From Rhodopseudomonas sp. (lineage in GTDB: Bacteria > Pseudomonadota > Alphaproteobacteria > Rhizobiales > Xanthobacteraceae), in contig WGNB01000003.1 in assembly GCA_016124795.1 (NCBI GenBank), positions 1 through 64,000 on the forward strand: a DNA stretch of 64,000 bases, read 5' to 3'. The position numbers and the translations under genes were made by a program. Below are positions 52,807 through 61,192 of the stretch, piece after piece. Numbering within the stretch: position 1 is the stretch's first letter; each line of letters starts with the position of its first letter. The notes beneath the pieces were generated by a model, which saw only the letters and a list, made by a program, of their open reading frames with translations, did not search any database and was not told where the DNA came from.

Positions 52807-53811
52807 ATGAAACTCAATCAATTGCGCAATATCGTCGCCATCGCCGAACGCGGCAGCCTGCGCGCCGCCGCACGCGACCTCGGTCTGGCGCAGCCGGCCT
52901 TGTCGCGCAGCGTGCAGGAACTTGAACACGAACTCGGTGTTCATCTGTTCGAACGACGCGCCCGCGGCATGATCCTGACACCGATGGGGCTGGCCTTCGT
53001 CCGCCGCGCCTCCAACGTGATGACCGAAGTTCGACGCGCCCGTGAGGAAATCGAACAGCTCGATGGCGGCACCGGCGGCACGGTCGTCGCGGCTATGTCG
53101 ATCGTTCCGCATTTGGCCATCGCGCCGCAGGTGCTGCGACCGTTCCGCAAACGCTACCAGAATGTCGAACTGCAATTGATCGAGGGGCTTTATCCGACCG
53201 TCGAATCCCGGCTCAAGGACGGCAGCATCGACTTCTATATCGGACCGCCGCCAGAACGGAAGCTGGCGCCGGAACTGGTCTCCGAACTGCTGTTCGAGAA
53301 CGACCGACGAATCTTCTGCCGCAAGGGACATCCACTGGCCGGCGCCAAATCGTTGCGGGAACTCGCTGACTCCGACTGGATGACGACCTCTGTCACCTAC
53401 AACGCCGCGCGTGAACTCAACGAACTGTTCAGCCGGCAGAACTTGCCACTGCCGCGCCTGGCGTTGCGCAGCCAATCGGCGCTGACGCTGATGATCTTCC
53501 TGGCCAACAGCGACGTCCTGGCAATGGTGCCGAAACAATGGGCGGAGTTTCCATTCACGGTCGATGCCTTCGAGACGATCGATATCGGCGAATTGCCGCC
53601 GGCCCCACCGATCGTTCTGATCAAGCGCGGTGGCCTGCCGCTGACGCCGGCCGCCGAATTCCTGGTCGATCTGGCCCGACGGCACCTGCCGCGTCCGCCA
53701 AAAACCGCGACATCTAAAGCGACAATATCCAGAACCACAGCATCAAAGCCGCGCAAACGCCCGGCCTATGGGCGCAAGCCGGCAAACGGCCGGACCGCCA
53801 AGAGCCACTGA
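52807..53811 (+). CDS. LysR-family transcriptional regulator
   Basis: A 334-residue LysR protein started at ATG 52807 (GAGGT upstream), which gives the standard start M-K-L-N-Q-L-R-N-I. The HTH is at about 4-62 (ERGSLRAAARDLGLAQPALS). The effector domain runs to about residue 295 and a basic Ala/Thr/Lys-rich tail of ~35 residues follows. The L-A-Q-P-A-L-S-R-S-V-Q-E-L-E type resembles regulators of aromatic degradation and TRAP systems. It is divergent from the TRAP operon and 159 nt ahead of the VOC gene on its own strand. Confidence 0.88.
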   Translation: MKLNQLRNIVAIAERGSLRAAARDLGLAQPALSRSVQELEHELGVHLFERRARGMILTPMGLAFVRRASNVMTEVRRAREEIEQLDGGTGGTVVAAMSIVPHLAIAPQVLRPFRKRYQNVELQLIEGLYPTVESRLKDGSIDFYIGPPPERKLAPELVSELLFENDRRIFCRKGHPLAGAKSLRELADSDWMTTSVTYNAARELNELFSRQNLPLPRLALRSQSALTLMIFLANSDVLAMVPKQWAEFPFTVDAFETIDIGELPPAPPIVLIKRGGLPLTPAAEFLVDLARRHLPRPPKTATSKATISRTTASKPRKRPAYGRKPANGRTAKSH

Positions 53812-53970
53812 TCCCGCCACGGCCCGAATGCATCGCCATCACGAACGGCGGTTCGTCCGATAACTTTTCGCTATCGCTCGGCGCTTTCTGCCATCTTCTC
53901 GGGAAACCTCGAATGCGCAATGGAAAGGACGACCATAACAAAAATCGCGCATTCGCCTCGGGAGGCACCC

Positions 53971-54549
53971 ATGAGCACTATCAAGCCCGCGCTACATCAC
54001 GTCACCATCAAGACCACCCGCATCGACGAGATGATCGCGTGGTACGGCCTCGTGATCGGCGCGCAGGTCCAGTTCCGCGACTCCGGCGCGGCCTGGACCA
54101 CCAACGATGCCGCCAATCACCGCGTCGCCTTTCTGACCGTCCCCAAATTGTCGGACGATCCGGACAAAACCGCCCATAACGGCGTGCACCACTTCGCCTT
54201 CGAATACGACAGCTTCGACGACCTGATGTCGTCCTATGATCGGATGCGGCAGTCCCATGTCGAGCCGGCCTTCTGCCTCGACCACGGCCTGACCATCTCG
54301 CTTTATTACAAGGACCCGGAAGGCAACTACATCGAACTGCAAAGCGACAATTTCTCGGATTGGCAAAAATCCGGTGAGTTCATGCGGACCTCGCCGGATT
54401 TCGCCGCCAACCCGATCGGGACCTTCTTCGATCCGGCGCGGGTTTACGAAGCCTTCAAGACTGGTATTGCATTCGCCAACCTGCAAAAGGAAATCCGCGC
54501 CGGCGCCTATCTGCCCGCGACGATCCCGAATATCGGCCTGCCGATCTGA
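53971..54549 (+). CDS. VOC (glyoxalase/extradiol dioxygenase-fold) protein
   Basis: A 192-residue metalloprotein started at ATG 53971 with GGGAGG upstream. Metal ligands fit H10 (LHHVTIKT), the second His of G-V-H-H-F-A-F-E-Y, and the Glu of NYIELQSDNF. It has the length of a single VOC module plus a C-terminal tail, so it may work as a dimer. The wording near Y-K-D-P-E-G-N-Y-I-E-L-Q resembles type I extradiol dioxygenases and glyoxalases alike. Next to a phenol-type FAD hydroxylase, a ring-cleaving role is attractive but not shown. Confidence 0.85.
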   Translation: MSTIKPALHHVTIKTTRIDEMIAWYGLVIGAQVQFRDSGAAWTTNDAANHRVAFLTVPKLSDDPDKTAHNGVHHFAFEYDSFDDLMSSYDRMRQSHVEPAFCLDHGLTISLYYKDPEGNYIELQSDNFSDWQKSGEFMRTSPDFAANPIGTFFDPARVYEAFKTGIAFANLQKEIRAGAYLPATIPNIGLPI

Positions 54550-54600
54550 ACGAACGTTCTACGACGACCGCGCACCCGTTCATTTCCGACAGGCCGTTTC

Positions 54601-56274
54601 ATGACTGCCGACGATACAGCATTCGACGTCATCATCGTGGGGGCCGGTCCGGTCGGCCTGTCCGCCGCGATCGAACTCGGCCGCCGCGACATCCGCTGTC
54701 TGGTCATCGAGCGCAACGATCGCGTCGGCTATAGTCCGCGCGCGAAGACGACGAATGTCCGCACCCGCGAACATCTGCGGCGCTGGGGCATCGCCGATGC
54801 CTTGCGCAAGGCCTCGCCGATTTCGCCGGATCGCCCGGCAACCGTTCTGTTCGCAACACGGATGAACGGCCATCTGCTGGCCCGTTTCGACAATGCGATG
54901 AACGGCAGCCGAGTTCGCAACAACCTCTATTCCGAGGAAGCGCAATGGGTGCCGCAATACATACTTGAGGACGTGTTGCGCCAATGCGCTCAAGCACTGC
55001 CTTGCGTAACAATCCAGTTCAACGCCGAATTTACCTCGGTCGACGACGACGGCGACAAGGTGACCGTCGCGATCCGCGACCTCACCGGCGGCGCGGAACG
55101 CACAGTCACCGCGCACTATCTGATCGGTACCGACGGCGCGCGCAGCACGGTTCGCGACGCCATCGGGGCGACGATGACCGGCCAGGGCGCCTACTCGCAG
55201 AATTACAGCGTCATCTTCCGCGCGCCCGACCTGGAACGCCGCCAGGTTCACGAACAGGCGCTGATGTACTGGATGGTCAATCATGACGTACCGTCCCTGC
55301 TCGGCCCGATGGACGAAAGCGGCCTCTGGTTCTTCATGGCGACCAAGCTCGCCGGCGATGTCGACCCTGCGACCATCGATCCCGCCGAATTGATCCGGCG
55401 CGGCACCGGCCTGACCGATCTCGCTATCGAGATTGTCGGCACCGACCCCTGGGTCGCCCACCGTCTGGTCGCCGACCGCTATGCGAAAGGCCGCGTCTTT
55501 CTCGCCGGCGATGCCTGCCATTTACATCCGCCGTTCGGCGGCTTCGGCATGAACATGGGAATCGGCGACGCCGTCGATCTCGGCTGGAAGATGGCGGCGC
55601 GTCTGACCGGCTGGGGTGGCGTCAATCTGCTGGAGTCCTACGAACAGGAACGCCGCAAGGTGCATATCCGCACCATCGCCGAGGCGGTGGCGAATTTCGA
55701 ATCGACCTCCAATCAACTGGTTCAGCCGGCGCTCGAAGATCCCGGCCCGATCGGCGAAGCCACCAGGCGTGAAGTCGCCGAAATCATCCTCGCGACCAAG
55801 GTCCGCGAATTCAGGACATTGGGCATTGTGCTTGGCATGCGCTACGAGGGATCGCCGATCGTGGTCGCCGATGGCAGCGCGCCGCCGAAAGACCATTTCA
55901 TGCTCTATCTGCCGTCGGCGCATCCAGGATGCCTGGCGCCTCATCTGTGGCTGCACGACGGCTCGTCGCTTTACGATCATTTCGGCGATGGCTTCACCTT
56001 GCTGATGACCGAGGGCAAGGCGAGTGACGCCGATGCCTTCCAAGCCGCGGCTAAGGCACAAGCCTTGCCGCTGACCTTCCTGACGCTTCCCGACACCCGG
56101 TTGCGCGGCCGTTATGGCGCGCGCTTTGCCCTGATCCGCCCGGACCAGCATGTCGCCTGGCGCGGCGACCTGTTGCCCGACGATGCCGCAACTCTGATCG
56201 CGACCGTGATCGGCGCAAGGACTTTGCCGGCCCCGGCCCCCGCCGAGAAATCACGCGCCGCCGAGACGGCATGA
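54601..56274 (+). CDS. FAD-dependent aromatic hydroxylase, MhpA-like
   Basis: A 557-residue class A flavoprotein monooxygenase. It has GAGPVGLSAAIELGRRDI (14-31) and I-G-T-D-G-A-R-S-T-V-R-D-A-I-G. The second FAD motif FLAGDACHLHPPFGGFGMNMG has a Cys in place of the usual Ala (D-A-C-H for D-A-A-H). The C-terminal 150 residues form the thioredoxin-like domain typical of phenol and 3-hydroxyphenylpropionate hydroxylases. The expected reaction is NAD(P)H-dependent ortho-hydroxylation of a phenolic acid. It lies 51 nt after the VOC gene and 59 nt before the GST gene, probably one operon. Confidence 0.9.
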   Translation: MTADDTAFDVIIVGAGPVGLSAAIELGRRDIRCLVIERNDRVGYSPRAKTTNVRTREHLRRWGIADALRKASPISPDRPATVLFATRMNGHLLARFDNAMNGSRVRNNLYSEEAQWVPQYILEDVLRQCAQALPCVTIQFNAEFTSVDDDGDKVTVAIRDLTGGAERTVTAHYLIGTDGARSTVRDAIGATMTGQGAYSQNYSVIFRAPDLERRQVHEQALMYWMVNHDVPSLLGPMDESGLWFFMATKLAGDVDPATIDPAELIRRGTGLTDLAIEIVGTDPWVAHRLVADRYAKGRVFLAGDACHLHPPFGGFGMNMGIGDAVDLGWKMAARLTGWGGVNLLESYEQERRKVHIRTIAEAVANFESTSNQLVQPALEDPGPIGEATRREVAEIILATKVREFRTLGIVLGMRYEGSPIVVADGSAPPKDHFMLYLPSAHPGCLAPHLWLHDGSSLYDHFGDGFTLLMTEGKASDADAFQAAAKAQALPLTFLTLPDTRLRGRYGARFALIRPDQHVAWRGDLLPDDAATLIATVIGARTLPAPAPAEKSRAAETA

Positions 56275-56333
56275 GTGTGCCGAGACCGGCCAACCCAGGG
56301 CGCTGCCACGCCAGCACGGACAAGGAGCAACCG

Positions 56334-57167
56334 ATGATCAAATTCTACCAGTTCGGCAATTCGGTGTGCTGTCAGAAAGCCCGCATCACCATGAGCGAGA
56401 AAGGCCTCCAGTGGGAGCCGATCGAGGTCAATCTATTTCGCAACGAGCAATATGCGCCGGACTATCTCAAGATCAATCCCAAGGGCGTGGTCCCGGCGAT
56501 GATCCATGACGGCCGGGCCATCATCGAATCGACGCTGATCTGCGAATATCTCGACGACGTCTATCCCAACCCGCTTCTGATCCCGAAAGACCCCTATCTG
56601 CGCAGCCAGATGCGGCTCTGGAGCAAACTGGTCGACGAAGGGCTGCACGAAGGCATCAGCGAAATCAGCTTCTCCGCGATGTTCCGCGAACGCTTGCGAA
56701 ACTCGACACCGGAAGAACGTGAGGTCCGGTTCCGCAATATCGGCGATCCGCGCCGCCGCGACCGGTTCAAATCAACCTACGAGCTCGGCACCCAATCGCC
56801 CTTCGTGCTCTATGCCGTCGCCAATTACTACAAAGCCTTCAAGGCAATGGAAAAAGCGCTGGACGGGCACGGGCCCTGGCTGCTCGGCGACAGCCTGTCG
56901 CTCGCCGATATCAACATGATGCCCTATGTCGCGCGATTACATTATCTCGGCCTGCTCGATGTCTGGACCGCCGACCGACCGGCGGTGCAAACATGGTGGC
57001 GACGCACCCAGGCGCTGCCAAGCTTCATCGCCGGCCTCGTCACGCCAATGAAGCCGCAGGAGGTCGAGGAAATGGCCAAACATGGCCCCGGAATCCGCGG
57101 CGAATTGCAGGAATTGGTCGCCCAGGTCGCGGCGGCGCAAGCACAGTTTCAGCCAGTGGCGGCGTAA
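56334..57167 (+). CDS. Glutathione S-transferase family protein with CC motif
   Basis: A 277-residue GST started at ATG 56334 (AAGGAG upstream). The N-terminal thioredoxin fold has C12-C13 (GNSVCCQKARI), a possible Cys-type active site as in dehalogenating or glutathionyl-lyase classes, followed by K-G-V-V-P-A-M and I-I-E-S-T-L-I for glutathione. The C-terminal helical domain is longer than usual and has GDSLSLADINMMPYV. In an aromatic-degradation operon it could isomerise a maleyl- ring-cleavage product or remove a substituent. It is cytoplasmic. Confidence 0.87.
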   Translation: MIKFYQFGNSVCCQKARITMSEKGLQWEPIEVNLFRNEQYAPDYLKINPKGVVPAMIHDGRAIIESTLICEYLDDVYPNPLLIPKDPYLRSQMRLWSKLVDEGLHEGISEISFSAMFRERLRNSTPEEREVRFRNIGDPRRRDRFKSTYELGTQSPFVLYAVANYYKAFKAMEKALDGHGPWLLGDSLSLADINMMPYVARLHYLGLLDVWTADRPAVQTWWRRTQALPSFIAGLVTPMKPQEVEEMAKHGPGIRGELQELVAQVAAAQAQFQPVAA

Positions 57168-57294
57168 GCGGCACCGTTAGCGCCACCGTTAACGCCATTG
57201 AGCGCTGTTAAGCACCCAGCGCAGTTGAACGACCGTAACGCGGTCCAGTGATTGATCGCCGAGCCGAAACACCGATCCCAAGGAGCGCGTCGCT

Positions 57295-57726
57295 ATGGCA
57301 ACACCGAACCATCCCGGGCCGGATTGGCACGCGGCTTGCGCGCAAGTCGCGATCGATTTCGCGGTCGCCATCGACCATGGCGATGTCGATGCGGTTCTGG
57401 CGCTATTCACCGAGGATGGCTGTCTGATCAGGCCCGACGAGGTGTCGAGCGGGCAAGCCGAGTTGCGCCGTTGGCTGGTCGACGAAAGGCCGGCGCAGGT
57501 CATTCGCCACGTCTGTTCGAATTTCTCGGCCCGTCAAATCGCGGCGGATCGCGTGGAGGGCAAAACCTATTTCACCGCCTATCGCGCGATGGGCGCCCCC
57601 ACCCGACCGGTGTCCGATAACGTCGCGATTCTGGTCGGTGAATGGGACGACGTATTTCAGAACACCGCCGCGGGTTGGCGCATTAAGAGCCGTACGGTGA
57701 CACTGGTGTTTCAAATCGCCGGGTGA
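57295..57726 (+). CDS. SnoaL-like/NTF2-fold small protein
   Basis: A 143-residue protein with the cone-shaped NTF2/SnoaL fold as judged by pattern: an N-terminal helix (A-A-C-A-Q-V-A-I-D-F-A-V-A-I-D-H-G-D-V-D), L-F-T-E-D-G-C-L and a C-terminal W-R-I-K-S-R-T-V. Members include ketosteroid-isomerase-like enzymes and small subunits of ring-hydroxylating dioxygenases; the catalytic residues cannot be assigned here. It follows the GST gene by 127 nt and is the last gene of the group. Confidence 0.8.
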   Translation: MATPNHPGPDWHAACAQVAIDFAVAIDHGDVDAVLALFTEDGCLIRPDEVSSGQAELRRWLVDERPAQVIRHVCSNFSARQIAADRVEGKTYFTAYRAMGAPTRPVSDNVAILVGEWDDVFQNTAAGWRIKSRTVTLVFQIAG

Positions 57727-58141
57727 ACACGGTGGCCAGGCGCCAAAAGGCCGACCGGACCATGGCCTTGTTGTGCATCGCGTGACCACATCGACGTGAC
57801 TGGACAGGCCAACCGCAAAGCGATGCCGACAACTGCTGTCGCATCCCCTTTGACCCTATGGTCTCCGCGCCTGAACGGTGCATCTCGCCCGCTGCCCTAA
57901 CATACGCCCCGCCCCCCCCCGTAGCTTTCCGCGCGGCACAATCACGGGCACTCGCGACTTCGCGACACCCGACCCACACGGCCAATCTGCCCCTCGGGGA
58001 TATGAGGAACGTCAATTTGAGGCCAAATGCCCGAAGATTTGTCGGGAAATGCTCAAAATTAGCGCTTGTCTGAATGTATGATTTACCCAACAATCAGGCA
58101 ATCAAGACGCCGACGCCAAAGGTCTTAAGGCAAAAGGTTCA
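57727..58141. other. 415-bp intergenic region, no gene
   Basis: No supported ORF on either strand. A run of nine C residues lies at 57912-57920. The last 120 bp (58018-58141) are clearly more AT-rich and should hold the promoter and operator of the GntR gene that follows, but I could not fix a -35/-10 pair. The GT..-N8-ATAC motif of the other GntR clusters is absent. Confidence 0.55.
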
Positions 58142-58966
58142 ATGACCGGTCCGCTACTAACCTTGACAACCTTGAATGCGGATTGGGCCAACCCGCCGCT
58201 CGACCGCGCGTCGCCGCTGCCGCTCTACGCCCAGATCAAACAGCGGCTGATCGCTTTGATCCTGCGATGGGATCAGCCCGAGCAGCGGTTTTATTCCGAC
58301 GAACAATTATGCGCGTTTTTCTGCGTCAGCCGCGACACTGTGCGCCAGGCATTGTCGGAACTGGTACGTGAAGGACTGCTCACGCGAAGCCGCGGCCTCG
58401 GGACCTTTGTGTCGGTCCGTAAGCTGGAAGAGCACTTCGAACCCGGCATGGATTTCATGCGGCAATGGGAGGCGAACGGCACGCCGATCCAGTCGACACT
58501 GCTCGCCTTCGAACGCCGCGCCGCCGACGAACAAATCGCCAAGACGCTTGGATTGGAGACCGGCGCTCTCGTGCTCTTCATCAAACGGACGCGGTCCGCC
58601 GCCCGCGTGCCGGTCGCCATAGACTATCGTTATCTGCCGGCCGAACTGGTAGCCGACTGGGATGAAGAGGCCGCGGCCGGGTCGCCGCTGCATCTGCTGT
58701 GGCAAAGCGTCAAATTGCAAAGCGGCAACTTCGCCATCGAAGCCGGCGTCGCCGGCCCCGAAGAAGTTGAATACCTGCATTTGAGCCCTGGCGCGCCGGT
58801 TCTGATCCGCACCTTGCAATATAGCGACGCGCATGGCCGGCAGGTCATGGCCGGTCACACCGTCCATCGCGCCGATCTCGTTCGCTACTCCCTGACCGTG
58901 CCGCTGTCGCGCCCCACCGCTACGGGCGCCGGCGCCAATCACAGCGGCGGGGTCCATGACGACTGA
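58142..58966 (+). CDS. GntR-family regulator with UTRA domain, cluster 3
   Basis: A 274-residue regulator. The winged helix is at about 25-95 (PLPLYAQIKQRLIALIL.., then Y-S-D-E-Q-L-C-A-F-F-C-V-S-R-D-T-V-R-Q-A-L). The UTRA domain spans about 115-255, with P-V-A-I-D-Y-R-Y-L-P and M-A-G-H-T-V-H-R-A-D-L-V-R-Y. It differs from the other two GntR proteins in linker and effector pocket. It is the first gene of the operon that continues with a LivK-type protein after 72 nt and most likely controls that operon. Confidence 0.88.
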   Translation: MTGPLLTLTTLNADWANPPLDRASPLPLYAQIKQRLIALILRWDQPEQRFYSDEQLCAFFCVSRDTVRQALSELVREGLLTRSRGLGTFVSVRKLEEHFEPGMDFMRQWEANGTPIQSTLLAFERRAADEQIAKTLGLETGALVLFIKRTRSAARVPVAIDYRYLPAELVADWDEEAAAGSPLHLLWQSVKLQSGNFAIEAGVAGPEEVEYLHLSPGAPVLIRTLQYSDAHGRQVMAGHTVHRADLVRYSLTVPLSRPTATGAGANHSGGVHDD

Positions 58967-59038
58967 CATGCCGGAACGACCACAAGCCTAAACGCAACAG
59001 GTCGCCAGCTTGGCGCCCAATATAACTGGAGGGGTACA

Positions 59039-60208
59039 GTGAAGTTCGACAGACGCAGTTTCCTACAACTCATCCCGGGTGCGGCTCTCACGGCGACCGG
59101 CGTGCAAACAAGCTGGGCGGCCGGAGAACCGTTGCGCGTCGGCTCGATCCTGTCGGTCACCGGCCCGGCCGCCTTTCTCGGCGAAGACATGAAGGCCGGT
59201 CTGCAACTGGCCGTCGATGAAATCAACGCTTCCGGCGGCATCAATGGCCGCAAGATCGCCTGGACCTTCTACGATGCCGAAAGCCAGACCCAGAAAGCGC
59301 TGTCGGCGACCCGCCGCCTGATCAGCCAGGACAAGGTCGAACTGATCGTCAGCGGCGGCAACATGAGCGGCATCGCGCTGGCGATGGCGCCGATGGCTGA
59401 AGCGGCCAAGATCCCGTTCATCTCGAGCGAAGGCGCGCTCGCCATCGTCACCCCGGTCGCCGACCGCAAGTGGGTGTTCAAGAGCACCGTCGACGACGAA
59501 GACGTGCTCGAGCGCATCGCCGACTATTGCGAAAAGAAGAAAATCAAGAAAGTCGCCCTGCTCGCCGACAGCAGCGGCTTTGGCCAAGGCGCGACCACCC
59601 AGATGAAGAAGGTCGGGCCGCGCCGCAAGCTCGACGTCATGTACGAGACCTTCGGCCCGGCCGACACCGACATGATGCCGCAACTAACCCGTATCCGCGA
59701 CAGCGGCGCCGAAGCCATCATTTGCTGGACCGTTACCCCGGCCGGCGTCATCTTCATCAAACAGGCTCAACAGCTCGGCCTCGACAAGCGCACGCTGATT
59801 CACAGTTACGGCTTCGTTTCGGCGCACTACATGACCCTGGCCGGCAACGCCGCCAGTTCGATCCTGCTCGCCAGCCTGAAACTGCCGGTTGGCGACCAAT
59901 TGCCCGATCGCGATCCGCTCAAGGCCGGCATTCTCAAGCTGTTCAAGGACTATCAGGCCCGGTTCAATCGCCCGGCCAGCCTCTATGCCGCCGAATCCTA
60001 TGACGCGGCGATGCTCGCGAAAGAGGCGCTCACCAAAGTCGGCGGCGATGTCAGCAAACTCCCGCAGGGACTTGAGCAGGTGAAGAACTTCGCCGGTAAG
60101 AGCGGCGTGTTCAACTTCTCACCGGAGCGCCATTCCGGTCTCTCCAAGAAGGACATCGTCCTGGTCAATTGGAAAGACAAGCGCTTCAACCTCGTCGATT
60201 ACGACTGA
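59039..60208 (+). CDS. ABC transporter substrate-binding protein, LivK type
   Basis: A 389-residue Peripla_BP_6 protein started at GTG 59039 (GGAGGGG upstream). The signal is short and Tat-like (K-F-D-R-R-S-F-L-Q-L, cleavage near A28). The mature start LRVGSILSVTGPAAFLGEDM and the L-A-V-D-E-I-N-A-S-G-G-I-N-G-R-K segment are typical. ALLADSSGFGQGATTQMKK lines the second lobe. It should feed the LivHM-type permease encoded three genes downstream. The two diiron genes are inserted between binding protein and permease, which is unusual and suggests they act on the imported ligand. Confidence 0.92.
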   Translation: MKFDRRSFLQLIPGAALTATGVQTSWAAGEPLRVGSILSVTGPAAFLGEDMKAGLQLAVDEINASGGINGRKIAWTFYDAESQTQKALSATRRLISQDKVELIVSGGNMSGIALAMAPMAEAAKIPFISSEGALAIVTPVADRKWVFKSTVDDEDVLERIADYCEKKKIKKVALLADSSGFGQGATTQMKKVGPRRKLDVMYETFGPADTDMMPQLTRIRDSGAEAIICWTVTPAGVIFIKQAQQLGLDKRTLIHSYGFVSAHYMTLAGNAASSILLASLKLPVGDQLPDRDPLKAGILKLFKDYQARFNRPASLYAAESYDAAMLAKEALTKVGGDVSKLPQGLEQVKNFAGKSGVFNFSPERHSGLSKKDIVLVNWKDKRFNLVDYD

Positions 60209-60237
60209 TCGGCACTCATCGCCCGGAGGATAAAGCC

Positions 60238-61191
60238 ATGGCTCTCTCTCGTGATATGTCGCCCGAACAGGCTTTCGAGGTGCTGCAAACGCTCCTCGAC
60301 GAACCTGAAAACCGCTTCCCGCTCACCTTCAATTCCGATCTGCCGCGGATTCGCGAGCTGTTTCATGCCGCGACCCGCAACCAGTGGGATCCGAAGACCG
60401 ACGTTGACTGGGATCAGCTCAAACCGGAGGCTTACACGGAAGAGCAGCGCTACGCCGCCAGGCTTTATTGGAGCCGGCGGGCCTGGAGCGAATATGGGGC
60501 GATCTCCGAAAGCCCCTCGCTCCAGCTCCGCTTCGGCATCGAACAGCGGCCCTCGGACATGCAGCTCTTCTTCACGATTCGATCCCAGGAAGAAGCGCGG
60601 CATGCCGAGGTCTGCCAGACCATGGCCGAAAAGCTCGGCGGCTACATTGAAAAGCCGGTCCAGCAACTGTTCGAAGGCTCGGTCGCGACGCACGGTGTGC
60701 GCCGCGCCACCCTCAATGCCGACATTCCGCTCGAGGGTATCATCGCGGCGCTGGTCTGCACCGCCGAGGAAATCGCCTTCGACGTCTTCAAGCATCTCGA
60801 CGAGGTGACCACCGATCCGGTCGCCAAACAGATCGTGCGCTTCATCATGCGCGATGAGTCGCGCCACTGCGCCTTCGGCTGGTATTTCCTCGAAGCGATC
60901 TGCGATACGCTGACGCCGGAGCAGAAGAAGATGATCGAAGACTCGGTCATCACCATGGTCGAGAAGGTGGAACTCAACGGCTATCACAGCGCATGGCTGG
61001 CGCCGGAAAATCCGGCCTCGTTGTCCGAAGTCGAGGCCGACCGCGTCACCTACGAAGCCGGACTGGGCTCGACCGTCGAGGAGGCCGAGAAGCCAGTCTT
61101 CATCGCCACCCTGCAACGCATCCGCGACCAGATGAAGCCGCTCGGCATCAACCTTCCGCCCTTCAGCCATCCGAAACTCGGAACCATCTGA
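60238..61191 (+). CDS. Ferritin-like diiron protein (probable oxygenase), paralog 1
   Basis: A 317-residue all-helical protein started at ATG 60238 (CGGAGGA upstream). Two E-x-x-H motifs are visible, E119-A-R-H122 and E207-S-R-H210, with E91 and E177/E178 as the probable remaining carboxylates. That is a full ligand set for a carboxylate-bridged diiron site of the ferritin-like/AurF/R2-like superfamily. W-S-R-R-A-W, D-E-S-R-H-C-A-F-G-W and G-Y-H-S-A-W-L-A-P-E are shared with the following paralog. No signal peptide. The likely chemistry is O2-dependent oxidation, for example N-oxygenation or hydroxylation of the imported compound. The family and substrate are not recognised. Confidence 0.8.
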   Translation: MALSRDMSPEQAFEVLQTLLDEPENRFPLTFNSDLPRIRELFHAATRNQWDPKTDVDWDQLKPEAYTEEQRYAARLYWSRRAWSEYGAISESPSLQLRFGIEQRPSDMQLFFTIRSQEEARHAEVCQTMAEKLGGYIEKPVQQLFEGSVATHGVRRATLNADIPLEGIIAALVCTAEEIAFDVFKHLDEVTTDPVAKQIVRFIMRDESRHCAFGWYFLEAICDTLTPEQKKMIEDSVITMVEKVELNGYHSAWLAPENPASLSEVEADRVTYEAGLGSTVEEAEKPVFIATLQRIRDQMKPLGINLPPFSHPKLGTI

Positions 61192-61192
61192 T

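Noticed and set aside
57895-57925. Nine-C run as a phase-variable tract
   Set aside because: It lies in an intergenic region over 200 bp from the next start codon, outside any reading frame and not between recognisable promoter boxes.
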